NCBI GenBank assembly: GCA_001899085.1
Contig: MKVB01000002.1
Span: 783,122 to 847,121 of the forward strand
Reading direction: 5' to 3'
Source: Devosia sp. 66-14
Lineage (GTDB): Bacteria > Pseudomonadota > Alphaproteobacteria > Rhizobiales > Devosiaceae
DNA: 64,000 nt
Every line of letters begins with the position of its first letter. Position 1 is the stretch's first letter. A program made the position numbers and the translations under genes. The notes beneath the pieces were generated by a model. That model was not told the DNA's origin, searched no databases, and saw only the letters and a program-made list of their open reading frames with translations. Below are positions 52,853 through 61,266 of the stretch, in pieces.

Positions 52853-54767
52853 GCTGCTGGCGCGCTATCTCACCGCGCTCGGCATCATCATTGCCATCGC
52901 GGTGGTGCTGCACCTCGTCGCCCAGCCGAGCGGCCTTCACATCACCGAGGCGGAGCTCTCGGTCGAAAGCACTGTCGGCTACCAGGCGCCGCCGGCGACG
53001 CTCGTCTACCGCGCCATGCCGGAGGATTGGAGCCACGTGGCGCTGCCCAATGCGGCGATCCCCAGGCTCGCTTTGTCGCAGCATGACAGCGCCGCTGCGC
53101 CCGACACCCAGCTCACCTGGTATCGCGTGGTGCTGCCGCAGGCCGTGTCGCCGGCCGACAAGGGCTATCTCTATATTCCGCGCTGGAAATCCGATGGCAC
53201 CATCGCCGTCTATGTCAACGGCGCCCTGCAGTACCAGTCGCATGCGAACCTGCAGTGGAACGGCTCGAACCGGCCGTTGCGCATTGCGTTCGACGTCACC
53301 GAGGGGGCGGCGCCGATCAATGCGATCGTCATCCGCCTGCAGCATCTGAGGGGGATCGGCGGGGCGCTGTCGAGCCTGTGGGTGGGCAATTTCGATGAGG
53401 TCGGGCCCGCCTATATGGTGCGCAACCTGTTCCAGGCCGAACTCTCCTACCTGACCAGCGCCGCCTTCCTCGCCAGCGGCGTGTTCTCGCTCCTCGTCTG
53501 GTTCCGCCGGCGCCAGGAGCGGCTCTACCTGCTGTTCTTCCTGATGTCGGCGGCCACCTTCATCCGCGGCCTCCACAACCACCTGGGGCTCGAGCAGCTG
53601 CCGCTGAGCGATGCGTGGTTCGGCTGGCTGACCGTCAACTCCACCATGTGGATGGTGGCGCTCTCGCATCTGTTCCTCATCACCGTGCTGCACCTCAGGG
53701 CCTCGTGGATCACCACGATCGTCGGCGGCGCCACCCTGGTGCTGGGGCTCGTCACCCTGCCGCTGTTCGAGGGGGCGCTCGACCCCACGCTCACCGCGCC
53801 TTTTGCCTACGCGGCGGCGTTCGTCGTCTGCAACTTGGTGGGGATCTCGGCGATCCGCGCCGCCTGGCGCCGCCAGTCGATGGAAGGGCTGGTGCTGGCG
53901 GTGTGGGTGCTGCTCACCGCGTATCTGGGCATCAACGACCTGATGCTGCAGAACAACCTGATCAGCATCGAGGGTTATTTCATCCTGCCCTTCGTGCAGA
54001 TCGCCCTGGTCTTTGCCTTCTTTCACACCGTCCTGGCGCATTATCTCAAAGCAGTGGATGAAGTCGAGCGCTCCAATATCGTGCTGGCCGAGCGGTTGCA
54101 GGCCCGCGAGGCCGAGCTGGTCGCCAGCCATGAGCGGGTGCGCGAGATCGAGCAGCGCGAGCTGCTGCACCACGAACGCCAGCGGCTCACCGAAGACATG
54201 CATGATGGGCTCGGCTCGTCGCTGCTGGGCGCCTTGCGCATGGTGGAGCGCGGCCGGCTCGACGAGGCCGAACTCACGCAGATCCTCCAGGGCTGCATCG
54301 ACGACCTGAAGCTCACCATCGACTCGATGGAGCCGGTCGAAACTGACCTGCTGCTGCTGCTCGGCACACTGCGCTTCCGGCTGCAGCCGCGGCTCGAAAG
54401 CACCGGCATCAAACTGCATTGGGATGTGCACGACGTACCGCCGCTGGTCTGGCTCGACCAGCGCCACGCGCTCCATATCCTGAGGGTCCTGCAGGAGGCC
54501 TTCACCAACATCATCAAGCATGCCGACGCCACCGAGGCGACGGTCAGCACCAGCGTGGTCGGCGGCGACATCGTCATCGGCGTCAGCGACAATGGCAAAG
54601 GCTTCGATCCCGCCGCCCCGCGCAGCGGCCGCGGCCTCGCCAACCAGGCGCGCCGCGCCAGCGCCATCAAGGCCAGGCTGACGGTGGAGTCGGGGCCCGA
54701 GGGGACCAGGCTGACGCTGTTGCTGCCGATCGAGCAGCGCGCCGAGGGGATGGCGGCTGTCGGTTGA
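52839..54767 (+). CDS. 7TM sensor histidine kinase (7TMR-DISM, HisKA_3)
   Basis: A 642-aa membrane kinase. A signal/anchor helix (about 8-30) is followed by a periplasmic beta-sandwich (about 40-180; a DISMED2-like, galactose-binding fold: VLPQAVSPADKGYLYIPRWKSDGTIAVYVNG). Seven helices lie at about 190-400, then a coiled coil. HisKA_3 has His455 in EDMHDGLGSSLLGA, and HATPase has GKGFDPAAPRSGRGLANQARR. The 7TMR-DISM class senses small carbohydrates or similar extracellular ligands. It is coupled to the NarL regulator (14-bp overlap). Confidence 0.9.
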   Translation: MAFYKLLARYLTALGIIIAIAVVLHLVAQPSGLHITEAELSVESTVGYQAPPATLVYRAMPEDWSHVALPNAAIPRLALSQHDSAAAPDTQLTWYRVVLPQAVSPADKGYLYIPRWKSDGTIAVYVNGALQYQSHANLQWNGSNRPLRIAFDVTEGAAPINAIVIRLQHLRGIGGALSSLWVGNFDEVGPAYMVRNLFQAELSYLTSAAFLASGVFSLLVWFRRRQERLYLLFFLMSAATFIRGLHNHLGLEQLPLSDAWFGWLTVNSTMWMVALSHLFLITVLHLRASWITTIVGGATLVLGLVTLPLFEGALDPTLTAPFAYAAAFVVCNLVGISAIRAAWRRQSMEGLVLAVWVLLTAYLGINDLMLQNNLISIEGYFILPFVQIALVFAFFHTVLAHYLKAVDEVERSNIVLAERLQAREAELVASHERVREIEQRELLHHERQRLTEDMHDGLGSSLLGALRMVERGRLDEAELTQILQGCIDDLKLTIDSMEPVETDLLLLLGTLRFRLQPRLESTGIKLHWDVHDVPPLVWLDQRHALHILRVLQEAFTNIIKHADATEATVSTSVVGGDIVIGVSDNGKGFDPAAPRSGRGLANQARRASAIKARLTVESGPEGTRLTLLLPIEQRAEGMAAVG

Positions 54768-54784
54768 ATCACCGGCCTCTCCCT

Positions 54785-54840
54785 GATCCTCCCCCGCGGG
54801 GCGGGGGAGGGGGACCGCCGCAGGCGGTGGAGGGGGCGTC
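54785..54840. repeat. Family B palindromic unit
   Basis: GATCCTCCCCCGCGGGGCGG followed by a second dyad CCGCCGCAGGCGG. Same unit as at 56567-56622 and at the left end of 34228-34524. Confidence 0.8.
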
Positions 54841-54893
54841 CAAGCCCACGGCGGGGGGCTCGGTATGGCCAGGCCTTGGACCCACCCACCGGC

Positions 54894-54974
54894 TGTCATC
54901 CCTGCGAAAGCAGGGACCCATTTTACCGCCGGCACCAGCTGTCAGTTGGGTCCCTGCTTTCGCAGGGATGACAC
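54894..54974. repeat. Dispersed palindrome, family A copy
   Basis: Same arms as at 4454-4537. Together with the family B unit it forms a repeat cluster between the 7TM kinase and the convergent sugar kinase. Confidence 0.85.
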
Positions 54975-55025
54975 CAAGTGTCGTTCTTCCGTTCATTGGT
55001 GAAGCGATCCAGCTGGACCGCCCGC

Positions 55026-56003
55026 TCACCGCCGCGGCGTTGTCGCGATGAACGCATCGAGCTCGGCCCGGGTGCCGGCGCCTTCCATCGGGCCGCGGAT
55101 GGTGACGTTGCGGGCCCCGGCAGCTGCGGCATAGGTCAGCGCCGTCTCGCGCCCCAGCCCGAGGCGGCGGCAGGCGACATAGGCGCCGCCGAAACAGTCG
55201 CCGGCGCCGGTGGGGTCGAGCTCGTCCACCATGAACGCGGCCGCATCGATGCGCGAGCCGTCCCGGCCGAAACAGCTGGCGCCCGCCGCGCCGCGCTTCA
55301 GCACGATCTCCTTGACGCCGCGCTCGAACAGGCGCCGCAGCGCCGCCGCCTCGCCGGTGACGCCGGCCGCGCGCTCCAGTTCGTCGCCGCTCGGCAGCAG
55401 CAGGTCGGCGCCGGCCACCAGTTCGGCGAACTGGCGTTCGACCGCAGCGTCGAGCCGCAATTCCTTGCGCAGGTTCGGATCGACCGACAGCGTGCCGCCG
55501 CGTTGCCTGATGATCGGCACGGCCCGTTCGATCACCTCGCGGGCGCTCGGCATGGAGAGCGCGGTGCCCATCACATGGAGGTGCCCGGCCTGCTGCACCA
55601 GCGCCTCGACCGCCTCGCTCCAGCCGAACCGCGCCGCCGCGGAGGTCGCGATATTGTAGACGAAATCCCGGTTGCCATCGGCACGGTAGCGCACGAAGGC
55701 GCTGCCGGTCGGCAGCGTGCCGTCGATGGCAATGGCCGATATATCGACTCCGTCGGCGCGCAGCCGCTCGAGGTTCAGCCGGCCGAAATCGTCGTCGCCG
55801 ACGGCGCCGATCATCGCGGCACGGCCACCCAGCCGCCCGCATTGATCGATGAAGATCGCCGGCGCGCCGCTCGGATAGGGTCCGACCAGCGGCTGCGCCG
55901 TGCGAAACCCCTCGCCGATGCTGGTGGCAACGATCTCGACCAGGATCTCGCCGACGCAGACGGTCGGCCCCAGCGCATCGGGCGACAGAACGGCGTGCTG
56001 CAT
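55026..56003 (-). CDS. PfkB-family carbohydrate kinase
   Basis: A 325-aa cytosolic kinase of the ribokinase/PfkB family that phosphorylates a sugar or sugar acid with ATP. Signature 1 (GGRAAMIGAVGDDDFG, about 58-74) and signature 2 with the catalytic base (DPTGAGDCFGGAY, about 262-274) are both present. Between them is SVDPNLRKEL. It has the overall look of the 2-keto-3-deoxygluconate / tagatose-like group. No sugar transport or epimerase gene is adjacent, so the substrate is open. Ends near repeat units; ATG at 56003. Confidence 0.88.
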   Translation of the reverse strand: MQHAVLSPDALGPTVCVGEILVEIVATSIGEGFRTAQPLVGPYPSGAPAIFIDQCGRLGGRAAMIGAVGDDDFGRLNLERLRADGVDISAIAIDGTLPTGSAFVRYRADGNRDFVYNIATSAAARFGWSEAVEALVQQAGHLHVMGTALSMPSAREVIERAVPIIRQRGGTLSVDPNLRKELRLDAAVERQFAELVAGADLLLPSGDELERAAGVTGEAAALRRLFERGVKEIVLKRGAAGASCFGRDGSRIDAAAFMVDELDPTGAGDCFGGAYVACRRLGLGRETALTYAAAAGARNVTIRGPMEGAGTRAELDAFIATTPRR

Positions 56004-56034
56004 TTCGCTCTCGACCCCTCAGGGCGGTTGCGGG

Positions 56035-56436
56035 CTACGCAGCCGGGGTGAAGTTCATGGCGATGCCGTTGATGCAGTAGCGCAGGAAGGTCGGCGGCGG
56101 GCCGTCGTTGAAGACATGGCCCAGGTGCGAGCCGCAGGTGGCGCAATGCACCTCGGTACGGACCATGCCGTAGCTCCGGTCGGACGAGGTTTCGACCGCG
56201 CCGGCGAGCGGCTCGTTGAAGCTCGGCCAGCCGGTGCCGCTCTCATATTTCACCTTGCCCTCGAACAGCGGCGTATCGCAGCCGGCGCAGGAGAAGGTGC
56301 CGGGGCGCTTTTCCAGCAGCAGGGCGCAACTGCCCGGCGCCTCGGTGCCATGCTCGCGCATGATCTCGAACTGCTCGGGGGTCAGCCGGGCGCGCCACTC
56401 GGCTTCGGTGCGGGTCACGGGAAAAGTCTGCTGCAT
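56035..56436 (-). CDS. msrB: Peptide-methionine (R)-S-oxide reductase
   Basis: A 133-aa enzyme that reduces methionine-R-sulfoxide in proteins. Zinc ligands C50-x-x-C53 and C98-x-x-C101, the substrate loop GTGWPSFNEP, and catalytic Cys121 in RYCINGIAMNF are all in place. A second recycling Cys near the position of Ser/Thr in SSDRSYG is absent, so regeneration may differ. The ATG at 56436 is chosen by homology; the longer N-terminus is rejected. It lies 31 bp upstream of the sugar-kinase gene on the same strand. Confidence 0.94.
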   Translation of the reverse strand: MQQTFPVTRTEAEWRARLTPEQFEIMREHGTEAPGSCALLLEKRPGTFSCAGCDTPLFEGKVKYESGTGWPSFNEPLAGAVETSSDRSYGMVRTEVHCATCGSHLGHVFNDGPPPTFLRYCINGIAMNFTPAA

Positions 56437-56566
56437 GGCTCTCGGTCTCGGCTGGCCCCGACGGGGCTCATAGGTCGGCAAAAACATAGCGATGCCCGCC
56501 CGCGATCTCCACCCCTATGTGCGGCGGCGCGATGGGGCAGGGGTAGGGGCGAACCGGCCCCGCCGT

Positions 56567-56622
56567 GATCCTCCCCCGCGGGGCGGGGGAGGGGGACCGC
56601 CCGAAGGGTGGTGGAGGGGGCG
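56567..56622. repeat. Family B palindromic unit
   Basis: Close copy of 54785-54840 between msrB and the LysR-type gene. Confidence 0.8.
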
Positions 56623-56681
56623 GCCAGAGTCGGCGGTTCTGGCTCCCCTTCCCCCAGTTGGTCCTCCTCCCTGGGGGAGAA

Positions 56682-57557
56682 TTATTGCGCCCCGCCGAAC
56701 AATCGCGCTTCCTCGGCCAGCCAGGCGCAGAATGCCGCCGATTTGCGCTGCCGGCGGGGCCGGCGCAGCGCCACATAGTGCTGGCCGCTGGCGATGAAGC
56801 CGGCCGGGGCCACGAGGCGGCCCGAGCGGATGTCGTCGGCCACCAGCGGCCAGGGCGCGATGCAGACGCCGAGCCCGGACGAGGCGGCTTCCAGCATGAA
56901 ATAGAAATGCTCGTACTCGTTGCCGCCGCGCGCGTCGATCGCAACTCCCGAGCGTTCGCTCCATTGCCGCCACGCATGGCGGCGGGTGCGTGAATGGAGC
57001 AGCGTCAGCCCGGAAAAATCGGTGCCGGCCGCAGCCGCCAGCGCCGGCGCCAGCACCGGGCCGGTCGCTTCGGCAAACAGCGCCACCATCTCGGCTTGCT
57101 CGGGCCACGGGCCGGCGCCTGCCCGGATGGCAACATCGAAGCCGTCCCGCTCGAAATCGACCGGCTGGCTCGAGGCGCTGAGCCGCACGTCGATCGCCGG
57201 GTGGAGCTCGCGAAAGCGGTAGAGCCGGGGGATCAGCCAGCGCATGGTGAAGGTGCCGGGGCAGGAGACGTCGAGCGGCCCGTCCTCGCTGTCGGCGACG
57301 GCGCGCACCGACTGGTCGATCAGGTCGAAGGCGGTGCCGAGCCCGGCCAGCAGTTGCGTGCCGGCGCCGGTCAGCTCCAGCCGGTTGCGCGGCCCCTCGA
57401 ACAGCGCCACGCCCAGCAAGGCTTCGAGATGCTGCACCTGGCGGCTGATGGCGCTGTGGGTGACGTTCAGCTCGGTGGCGGCCAACGTCATCCGGCCATG
57501 CCGGCCAGCGGCCTCGAAGGCCCTGAGGGCATTGAGCGACGGGATGCGGCGCGCCAT
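56682..57557 (-). CDS. LysR-family regulator, GcvA-like
   Basis: A 291-aa regulator. The N-terminal winged HTH (RRIPSLNALRAFEAAGRHGRMTLAATELNVTHSAISRQVQHLEALLGVALFE) has the exact wording of the GcvA/AmpR subgroup. The effector-binding domain follows (about 90-290). It is divergent from the methyltransferase across 111 bp; the intergenic region contains no obvious T-N11-A box by eye. Targets may be the methyltransferase/PNPOx pair. Confidence 0.92.
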   Translation of the reverse strand: MARRIPSLNALRAFEAAGRHGRMTLAATELNVTHSAISRQVQHLEALLGVALFEGPRNRLELTGAGTQLLAGLGTAFDLIDQSVRAVADSEDGPLDVSCPGTFTMRWLIPRLYRFRELHPAIDVRLSASSQPVDFERDGFDVAIRAGAGPWPEQAEMVALFAEATGPVLAPALAAAAGTDFSGLTLLHSRTRRHAWRQWSERSGVAIDARGGNEYEHFYFMLEAASSGLGVCIAPWPLVADDIRSGRLVAPAGFIASGQHYVALRRPRRQRKSAAFCAWLAEEARLFGGAQ

Positions 57558-57668
57558 GTGAGTTTTCCGAACAAAGACTGTTCGAACTTATCGCTTTTCC
57601 CCTTCGCTGCCAGCGTGTTTCTTCGCCGCCGACAGAAGCGATTGTCACTCAAGCGAACAGAGGCAGCA

Positions 57669-58469
57669 ATGGAAGAGCGCAGCGTGGATGGCAGCGCCGG
57701 TGACGTCGATTACGGGCGGATCGGCATCGGCTACAGCAGGTACCGGCGGCCCGAGCCGCGCATTGCGGCGGCCATCGACGCCGCGCTCGGCACGGCGCGG
57801 AGCGTGCTCAATGTCGGGGCCGGGGCCGGCTCCTACGAGCCGTTGGACCGGGAGGTGACGGCCGTCGAGCCGTCGGCGGCGATGCGGGCACAGCGTCCGG
57901 CGCACCTGCCGCGGGCCATCGATGCGACGGCCGAGCAGCTGCCGTTTCCCGATCTCGCGTTCGACGCGGCCATGGCCACCTTCACCGTGCACCAATGGCA
58001 GGATCTCGGCGCCGGGCTCGCCGAGTTGCGGCGGGTGACGCGCGGCCCGGTCGTCATCCTCAGCTGCGACCCGGAGGCGCTCGATAGCTTCTGGCTCAAC
58101 CACTATGCGCCCGAAGCCATTGCGGTCGAGGCGCGGCGCTACCCGCCGCTGGCGGCGATCGCCACGGGGCTGGGTGGGGTGGTCGAGATCATCCCGGTGC
58201 CGATCCCGCTCGATTGCGTCGATGGGTTCGGCGAGGCCTATTACGGGCGCCCCGAGCGGCTGCTCGAGCCCGGCGCGCGCCTCGCCAACTCGGCCTGGAA
58301 TTTTGTTGCGCCGGCCGTGGCCGAGCGCTTCGTCACGACGCTCGGGCGCGACCTCGCCGATGGCAGCTGGGACCGGCGCTATGGCCAGCTGCGCCGCACG
58401 CCGGAGTTCGATGGCTCGCTCCGGCTGATCGTCGGGCGTCCGGCGGGCCTCGGCACCACGCAACGCTGA
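57669..58469 (+). CDS. Class I SAM-dependent methyltransferase
   Basis: A 266-aa cytosolic methyltransferase of the UbiE/small-molecule type. Motif I is SVLNVGAGAGSYE (about 45), followed by VTAVEPSAAMRAQR for the acidic post-I position. Then LPFPDLAFDAAMATFTVHQW is motif II-like, as in ubiquinone/menaquinone and related methyltransferases. The acceptor is unknown. The ATG at 57669 follows AGGCAGCA. It is 5 bp before the PNPOx-family gene in the same direction. Confidence 0.85.
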   Translation: MEERSVDGSAGDVDYGRIGIGYSRYRRPEPRIAAAIDAALGTARSVLNVGAGAGSYEPLDREVTAVEPSAAMRAQRPAHLPRAIDATAEQLPFPDLAFDAAMATFTVHQWQDLGAGLAELRRVTRGPVVILSCDPEALDSFWLNHYAPEAIAVEARRYPPLAAIATGLGGVVEIIPVPIPLDCVDGFGEAYYGRPERLLEPGARLANSAWNFVAPAVAERFVTTLGRDLADGSWDRRYGQLRRTPEFDGSLRLIVGRPAGLGTTQR

Positions 58470-58474
58470 GGGAT

Positions 58475-59149
58475 ATGAGCATGTCGGGAACCACCATCGA
58501 GACGACGCGCCGGCGGCTGGCGCGCCTTCCCAGCCTCGCCGGCCCGCTCTGGCCGTTCGATACCGAGGCGACGCCGACCGAGCCGCACAGCCTGTTTCTC
58601 GACTGGCTCGGCTTTGCCATCGATGCGGGCCTGCGCGAGCCGCATGCGATGACGCTGTCGAGCGTCGACGCCGAGGGGCAGCCCGATGCGCGCATCCTGA
58701 TCCTCAAGGATGTGGACGCGGCGGGCTGGTGCTTCGCCTCGGACGCGCAGAGCCCCAAGGGACGCCAGCTTGCGGCGAACCCGCGGGTGGCGCTGACCTT
58801 CTACTGGCCGCGGCTCGGCCAGCAGGTCCGGGTTCGCGGCACCGCCAGTCCGGCGCCGCGCCAGCGCTCGGCCGCCGATTTCCTCGCCCGTTCGGCCACT
58901 GCCCGCGCCATCGCCTCGCTCGGCCGCCAGAGCCGGCCGCTCGAGCATATCGGCGCACTCGCGGCTCCCTATGAGGTGGCGCTGCGGCAGCAGCAGCACG
59001 AGCCGGCGCCGGTGTCGGACAGCTGGACGCTCTATGTCGTCGCCGCGAGCAGCGTCGAGTTCTGGCAGGGCCGCAACGATCGCCGGCACGTGCGGCTGCG
59101 CTACGAGCGGTCCGACGGCCACTGGCGGAAGCAGCTGCTCTGGCCGTAG
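58475..59149 (+). CDS. Pyridoxamine 5'-phosphate oxidase family flavoprotein
   Basis: A 224-aa split-barrel FMN enzyme. RILILKDVD, FASDAQSPKGRQLAANPRVALTFYWP and the C-terminal VEFWQGRNDRRHVRLRYER...W match the PdxH/PhzG group, including FMN- and PLP-contacting positions. It could be the housekeeping PdxH or a paralogue using another substrate; the methyltransferase neighbour and the LysR regulator rather suggest a specialised role. Start ATG at 58475 with GAGGG upstream. Confidence 0.82.
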   Translation: MSMSGTTIETTRRRLARLPSLAGPLWPFDTEATPTEPHSLFLDWLGFAIDAGLREPHAMTLSSVDAEGQPDARILILKDVDAAGWCFASDAQSPKGRQLAANPRVALTFYWPRLGQQVRVRGTASPAPRQRSAADFLARSATARAIASLGRQSRPLEHIGALAAPYEVALRQQQHEPAPVSDSWTLYVVAASSVEFWQGRNDRRHVRLRYERSDGHWRKQLLWP

Positions 59150-59171
59150 CGAGACCGGCGCAGCGCCGGGA

Positions 59172-59516
59172 TCATCGCGCCTCGACCGGCACTCGCGGCA
59201 TGGAGGAGGCTTCGACCGGTCCTGCCGCCTTCACGCCGTCGCGCAGCGCATACTCGGCCTCGTAAGCCACGGTGTGACGGCGCTGGCGCCGGAATCGGAG
59301 CGCTGCGCCGAAGCCGAAGGCACCGAGCCCCGCCAGCACCAGCGGGATCGGCTGGTTGAACATATCGACCGCATAAAAGCCGCCATAGAGGGCAAGCCCC
59401 AGGGCCAGCAGCGAGACCGCGATGAGGCCATAGGTAAGCGTCGAGCCATCGGGCCGCGGCGCATACTTCGTGGCGGCGGCTCTGGCATTGGCCTGGCGCA
59501 GTTTCTTTTCCGGCAC
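59172..59516 (-). CDS. Small two-helix membrane protein
   Basis: A 114-aa product starting at a GTG (59516) with AGGGAG upstream. Basic N-terminus (EKKLRQANARAAATKY), helices at about 28-49 and 54-72, then a polar tail. It is the last of four small minus-strand genes. No family is recognised. Confidence 0.6.
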   Translation of the reverse strand: MPEKKLRQANARAAATKYAPRPDGSTLTYGLIAVSLLALGLALYGGFYAVDMFNQPIPLVLAGLGAFGFGAALRFRRQRRHTVAYEAEYALRDGVKAAGPVEASSMPRVPVEAR

Positions 59517-59581
59517 GGGCACTCCCTGGTGGGTGGTGGACAGTCTGCCGCTCTCGACAGGTTCGATCGCGGGGGCGCCGG

Positions 59582-59752
59582 TCAGGGCTGCCGGTAGCGC
59601 AGTACGCGCGCCATCTCGGCGGCGGTGTCGCGCAGTCCGTTCGCCTTGTCGAGAATCTCGCGGGCCTGCTTCAGCGTCAGGCCGAAGGAATTGGCGAGAA
59701 ACCCCGCGGTGTATTGCTGTTGCTGCTTGGGATCGTTGGCGTCGTCGGTCAT
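59582..59752 (-). CDS. Very small conserved-looking helical protein
   Basis: A 56-aa product, ATG at 59752 with AAGGA 8 nt upstream. The sequence (NSFGLTLKQAREILDKANG, then TAAEMARVLRYR) forms a helix-turn-helix-like bundle resembling the small DUF3606-type stress proteins of Hyphomicrobiales. That resemblance is tentative. It sits between the receiver gene and the membrane protein. Confidence 0.65.
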   Translation of the reverse strand: MTDDANDPKQQQQYTAGFLANSFGLTLKQAREILDKANGLRDTAAEMARVLRYRQP

Positions 59753-59782
59753 GGTGGTATCCTTGCTTGGTGGTTCGGCCGA

Positions 59783-60166
59783 CTACTGGCCGATGGCGGG
59801 TTGCGTGAGACGGGGCGGTCCGAAGACGCTGCGGACCACGCCGATCAGATCCTCGGGTGCGAAGGGTTTGCCAAGCACCGGCACATCCTCGAATTCCACT
59901 GGAAGGTCGTCGTCTGCGGTGCAGAAGACGAAAGGGATGAGGCGGGTGCGCAGCGACTGGGCTACCTGAAGGGCGGTATTGGTGCCGATGCAGTAGTCGA
60001 GCACCGCCGCATCGAAGGCGAGGTCGTCGATCAGATGCAGGGCACCGGGAACCGCCTCGGCCAAGTGTACGATGTAGCCGGCTCCGGCCAGGCTGGTCTC
60101 GATCAACGCTCCGGTCTCGGGGTCGTCTTCGAGGACGAGAACCCGCTTGGTTTGTTCGTTGCCCAT
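59783..60166 (-). CDS. Single-domain response regulator (orphan receiver)
   Basis: A 127-aa stand-alone receiver. Acidic pocket E13/D14/D15, phospho-acceptor Asp57 (AAVLDYCIG), Thr83 (FCTA) and Lys100 (LGKPF) are all present. A Cys next to the phospho-Asp is uncommon. No output domain or neighbouring kinase. This type is frequent in Hyphomicrobiales stress loci, where it relays to PhyR-like circuits. Ribosome site AGGAGG precedes the ATG at 60166. Confidence 0.88.
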   Translation of the reverse strand: MGNEQTKRVLVLEDDPETGALIETSLAGAGYIVHLAEAVPGALHLIDDLAFDAAVLDYCIGTNTALQVAQSLRTRLIPFVFCTADDDLPVEFEDVPVLGKPFAPEDLIGVVRSVFGPPRLTQPAIGQ

Positions 60167-60223
60167 TGTTCATCCTCCTCAGGACTGGTGTGTCGAAGAC
60201 GCCTGGTTCAAGGGCACCCGCGG

Positions 60224-60460
60224 TCAGTCGCCCAGCAGTCCCGGCGGCAGCGTGCCGGTGCTAAACAGCAGCTGCGGTTCGTCGTAGGTATCGGTTTCCT
60301 GGTCGATATTGGCCGAATAGGCCCAGACCCCGGCTCTCGTTGGGCCCATGCGTTCGGCGGCCACTATGGCCGCCTCGGCGCTTCTTGCCGGCTGTGGCGG
60401 ATCGGCATCGAGCTTGCGTCCTTTGGCTCGAAACCCCTGGACGAAATACATCGTGGTCAT
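60224..60460 (-). CDS. Small conserved-looking protein, unknown
   Basis: A 78-aa product (MYFVQGFRAKGRKLDADPP start; AYSANIDQETDTYDEPQLLFSTG middle). Translated ahead of the receiver gene on the same strand with AGGAGG upstream. The pattern of an N-terminal strand followed by Ala-rich helix is common in small stress proteins of this order. No function is known to me. Confidence 0.65.
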   Translation of the reverse strand: MTTMYFVQGFRAKGRKLDADPPQPARSAEAAIVAAERMGPTRAGVWAYSANIDQETDTYDEPQLLFSTGTLPPGLLGD

Positions 60461-61018
60461 GACGAACCTCCTCGTGCAGCGCTGGCGTCTGGCGGGCATG
60501 ACGATGCGGACGCCCAGCGGCAACGCGCGCAACCAAGGGGATCAGACAGCCAGCGGACCGGATGATCGGAGCCGACGACGGCTGGTTGACCCTATATGGC
60601 CGTCGCAGTGGATTGAAACAAGGCAACTGACCAAAAATAAACTTAAGATGATATCCTCGATATAGTCCGACGAACCTCATGTTCAAAAAGTATTTTTTGA
60701 TATTTAGGCTCTCGGCGGAATTGGTTGGACATAACGTCGGCAATGGCGCATGAGTGGGGAGCTTGCCGATGTCCGATCTGATCTGGTGATCGATGCCGCA
60801 TGATTTCATGCGGACGTTATCGGACTAGATTGCCTCAAGTCTTCCTGGAGATTGAGGTGCAGGGCAAGGTTGCGTCACGGGTAGGTCCGATCGCCGACGC
60901 CGCTCCTGCCTCACCATGCAATCTGCTCCGGCGCGCCGCGCCGGCAAACAGGCATTCGCCTGATCGTCTCGCCACTCCGATCCACGTCAAACGCACTTTG
61001 GTGCAGAAGGAGCCCGCT
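60461..61018. other. Divergent intergenic region, AT-rich core
   Basis: This 558-bp gap contains an AT-rich patch at about 60610-60720 that should hold promoters for the flanking small genes. A GGAAT...AACGTC arrangement at 60718-60739 only partly resembles an EcfG-type promoter. No gene is supported. Confidence 0.4.
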
Positions 61019-61159
61019 ATGGCAAAGGGCCAGAAACACGGCAATCGCGAAGCCAAAAAGCCCAAACAGCTGAAGCTCGCCCCCAAGGCCGCGGCCGGCG
61101 GGGGGCTGCTCGAGCGGGCCGCCCCGGCAGCTTCGCCTGGAACCAGAAAAACCAGCTAG
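61019..61159 (+). CDS. Small lysine-rich protein (46 aa)
   Basis: A 46-aa basic protein starting MAKGQKHGNREAKKPKQ, ATG at 61019 with AAGGAG upstream. The N-terminal wording recurs in tiny proteins of Hyphomicrobiales and is likely a real conserved gene. The C-terminal half is Ala/Gly/Pro-rich and disordered. The 73-residue upstream extension in frame is rejected. Confidence 0.7.
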   Translation: MAKGQKHGNREAKKPKQLKLAPKAAAGGGLLERAAPAASPGTRKTS

Positions 61160-61266
61160 ATCGCTTCGCCGTTTCACCGAAACGCCGAAACGTTCCGTAA
61201 AGCGCTCGCGGGGCGCGCCGCTCATCGGCCCCGACACCACAACCCGATTTGGCTCAGGAGACGACC

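Noticed and set aside
60718-60739. EcfG-type promoter
   Set aside because: GGAAT...AACGTC only partly matches GGAAC-N16/17-CGTT, and spacing to the nearest start is poor.
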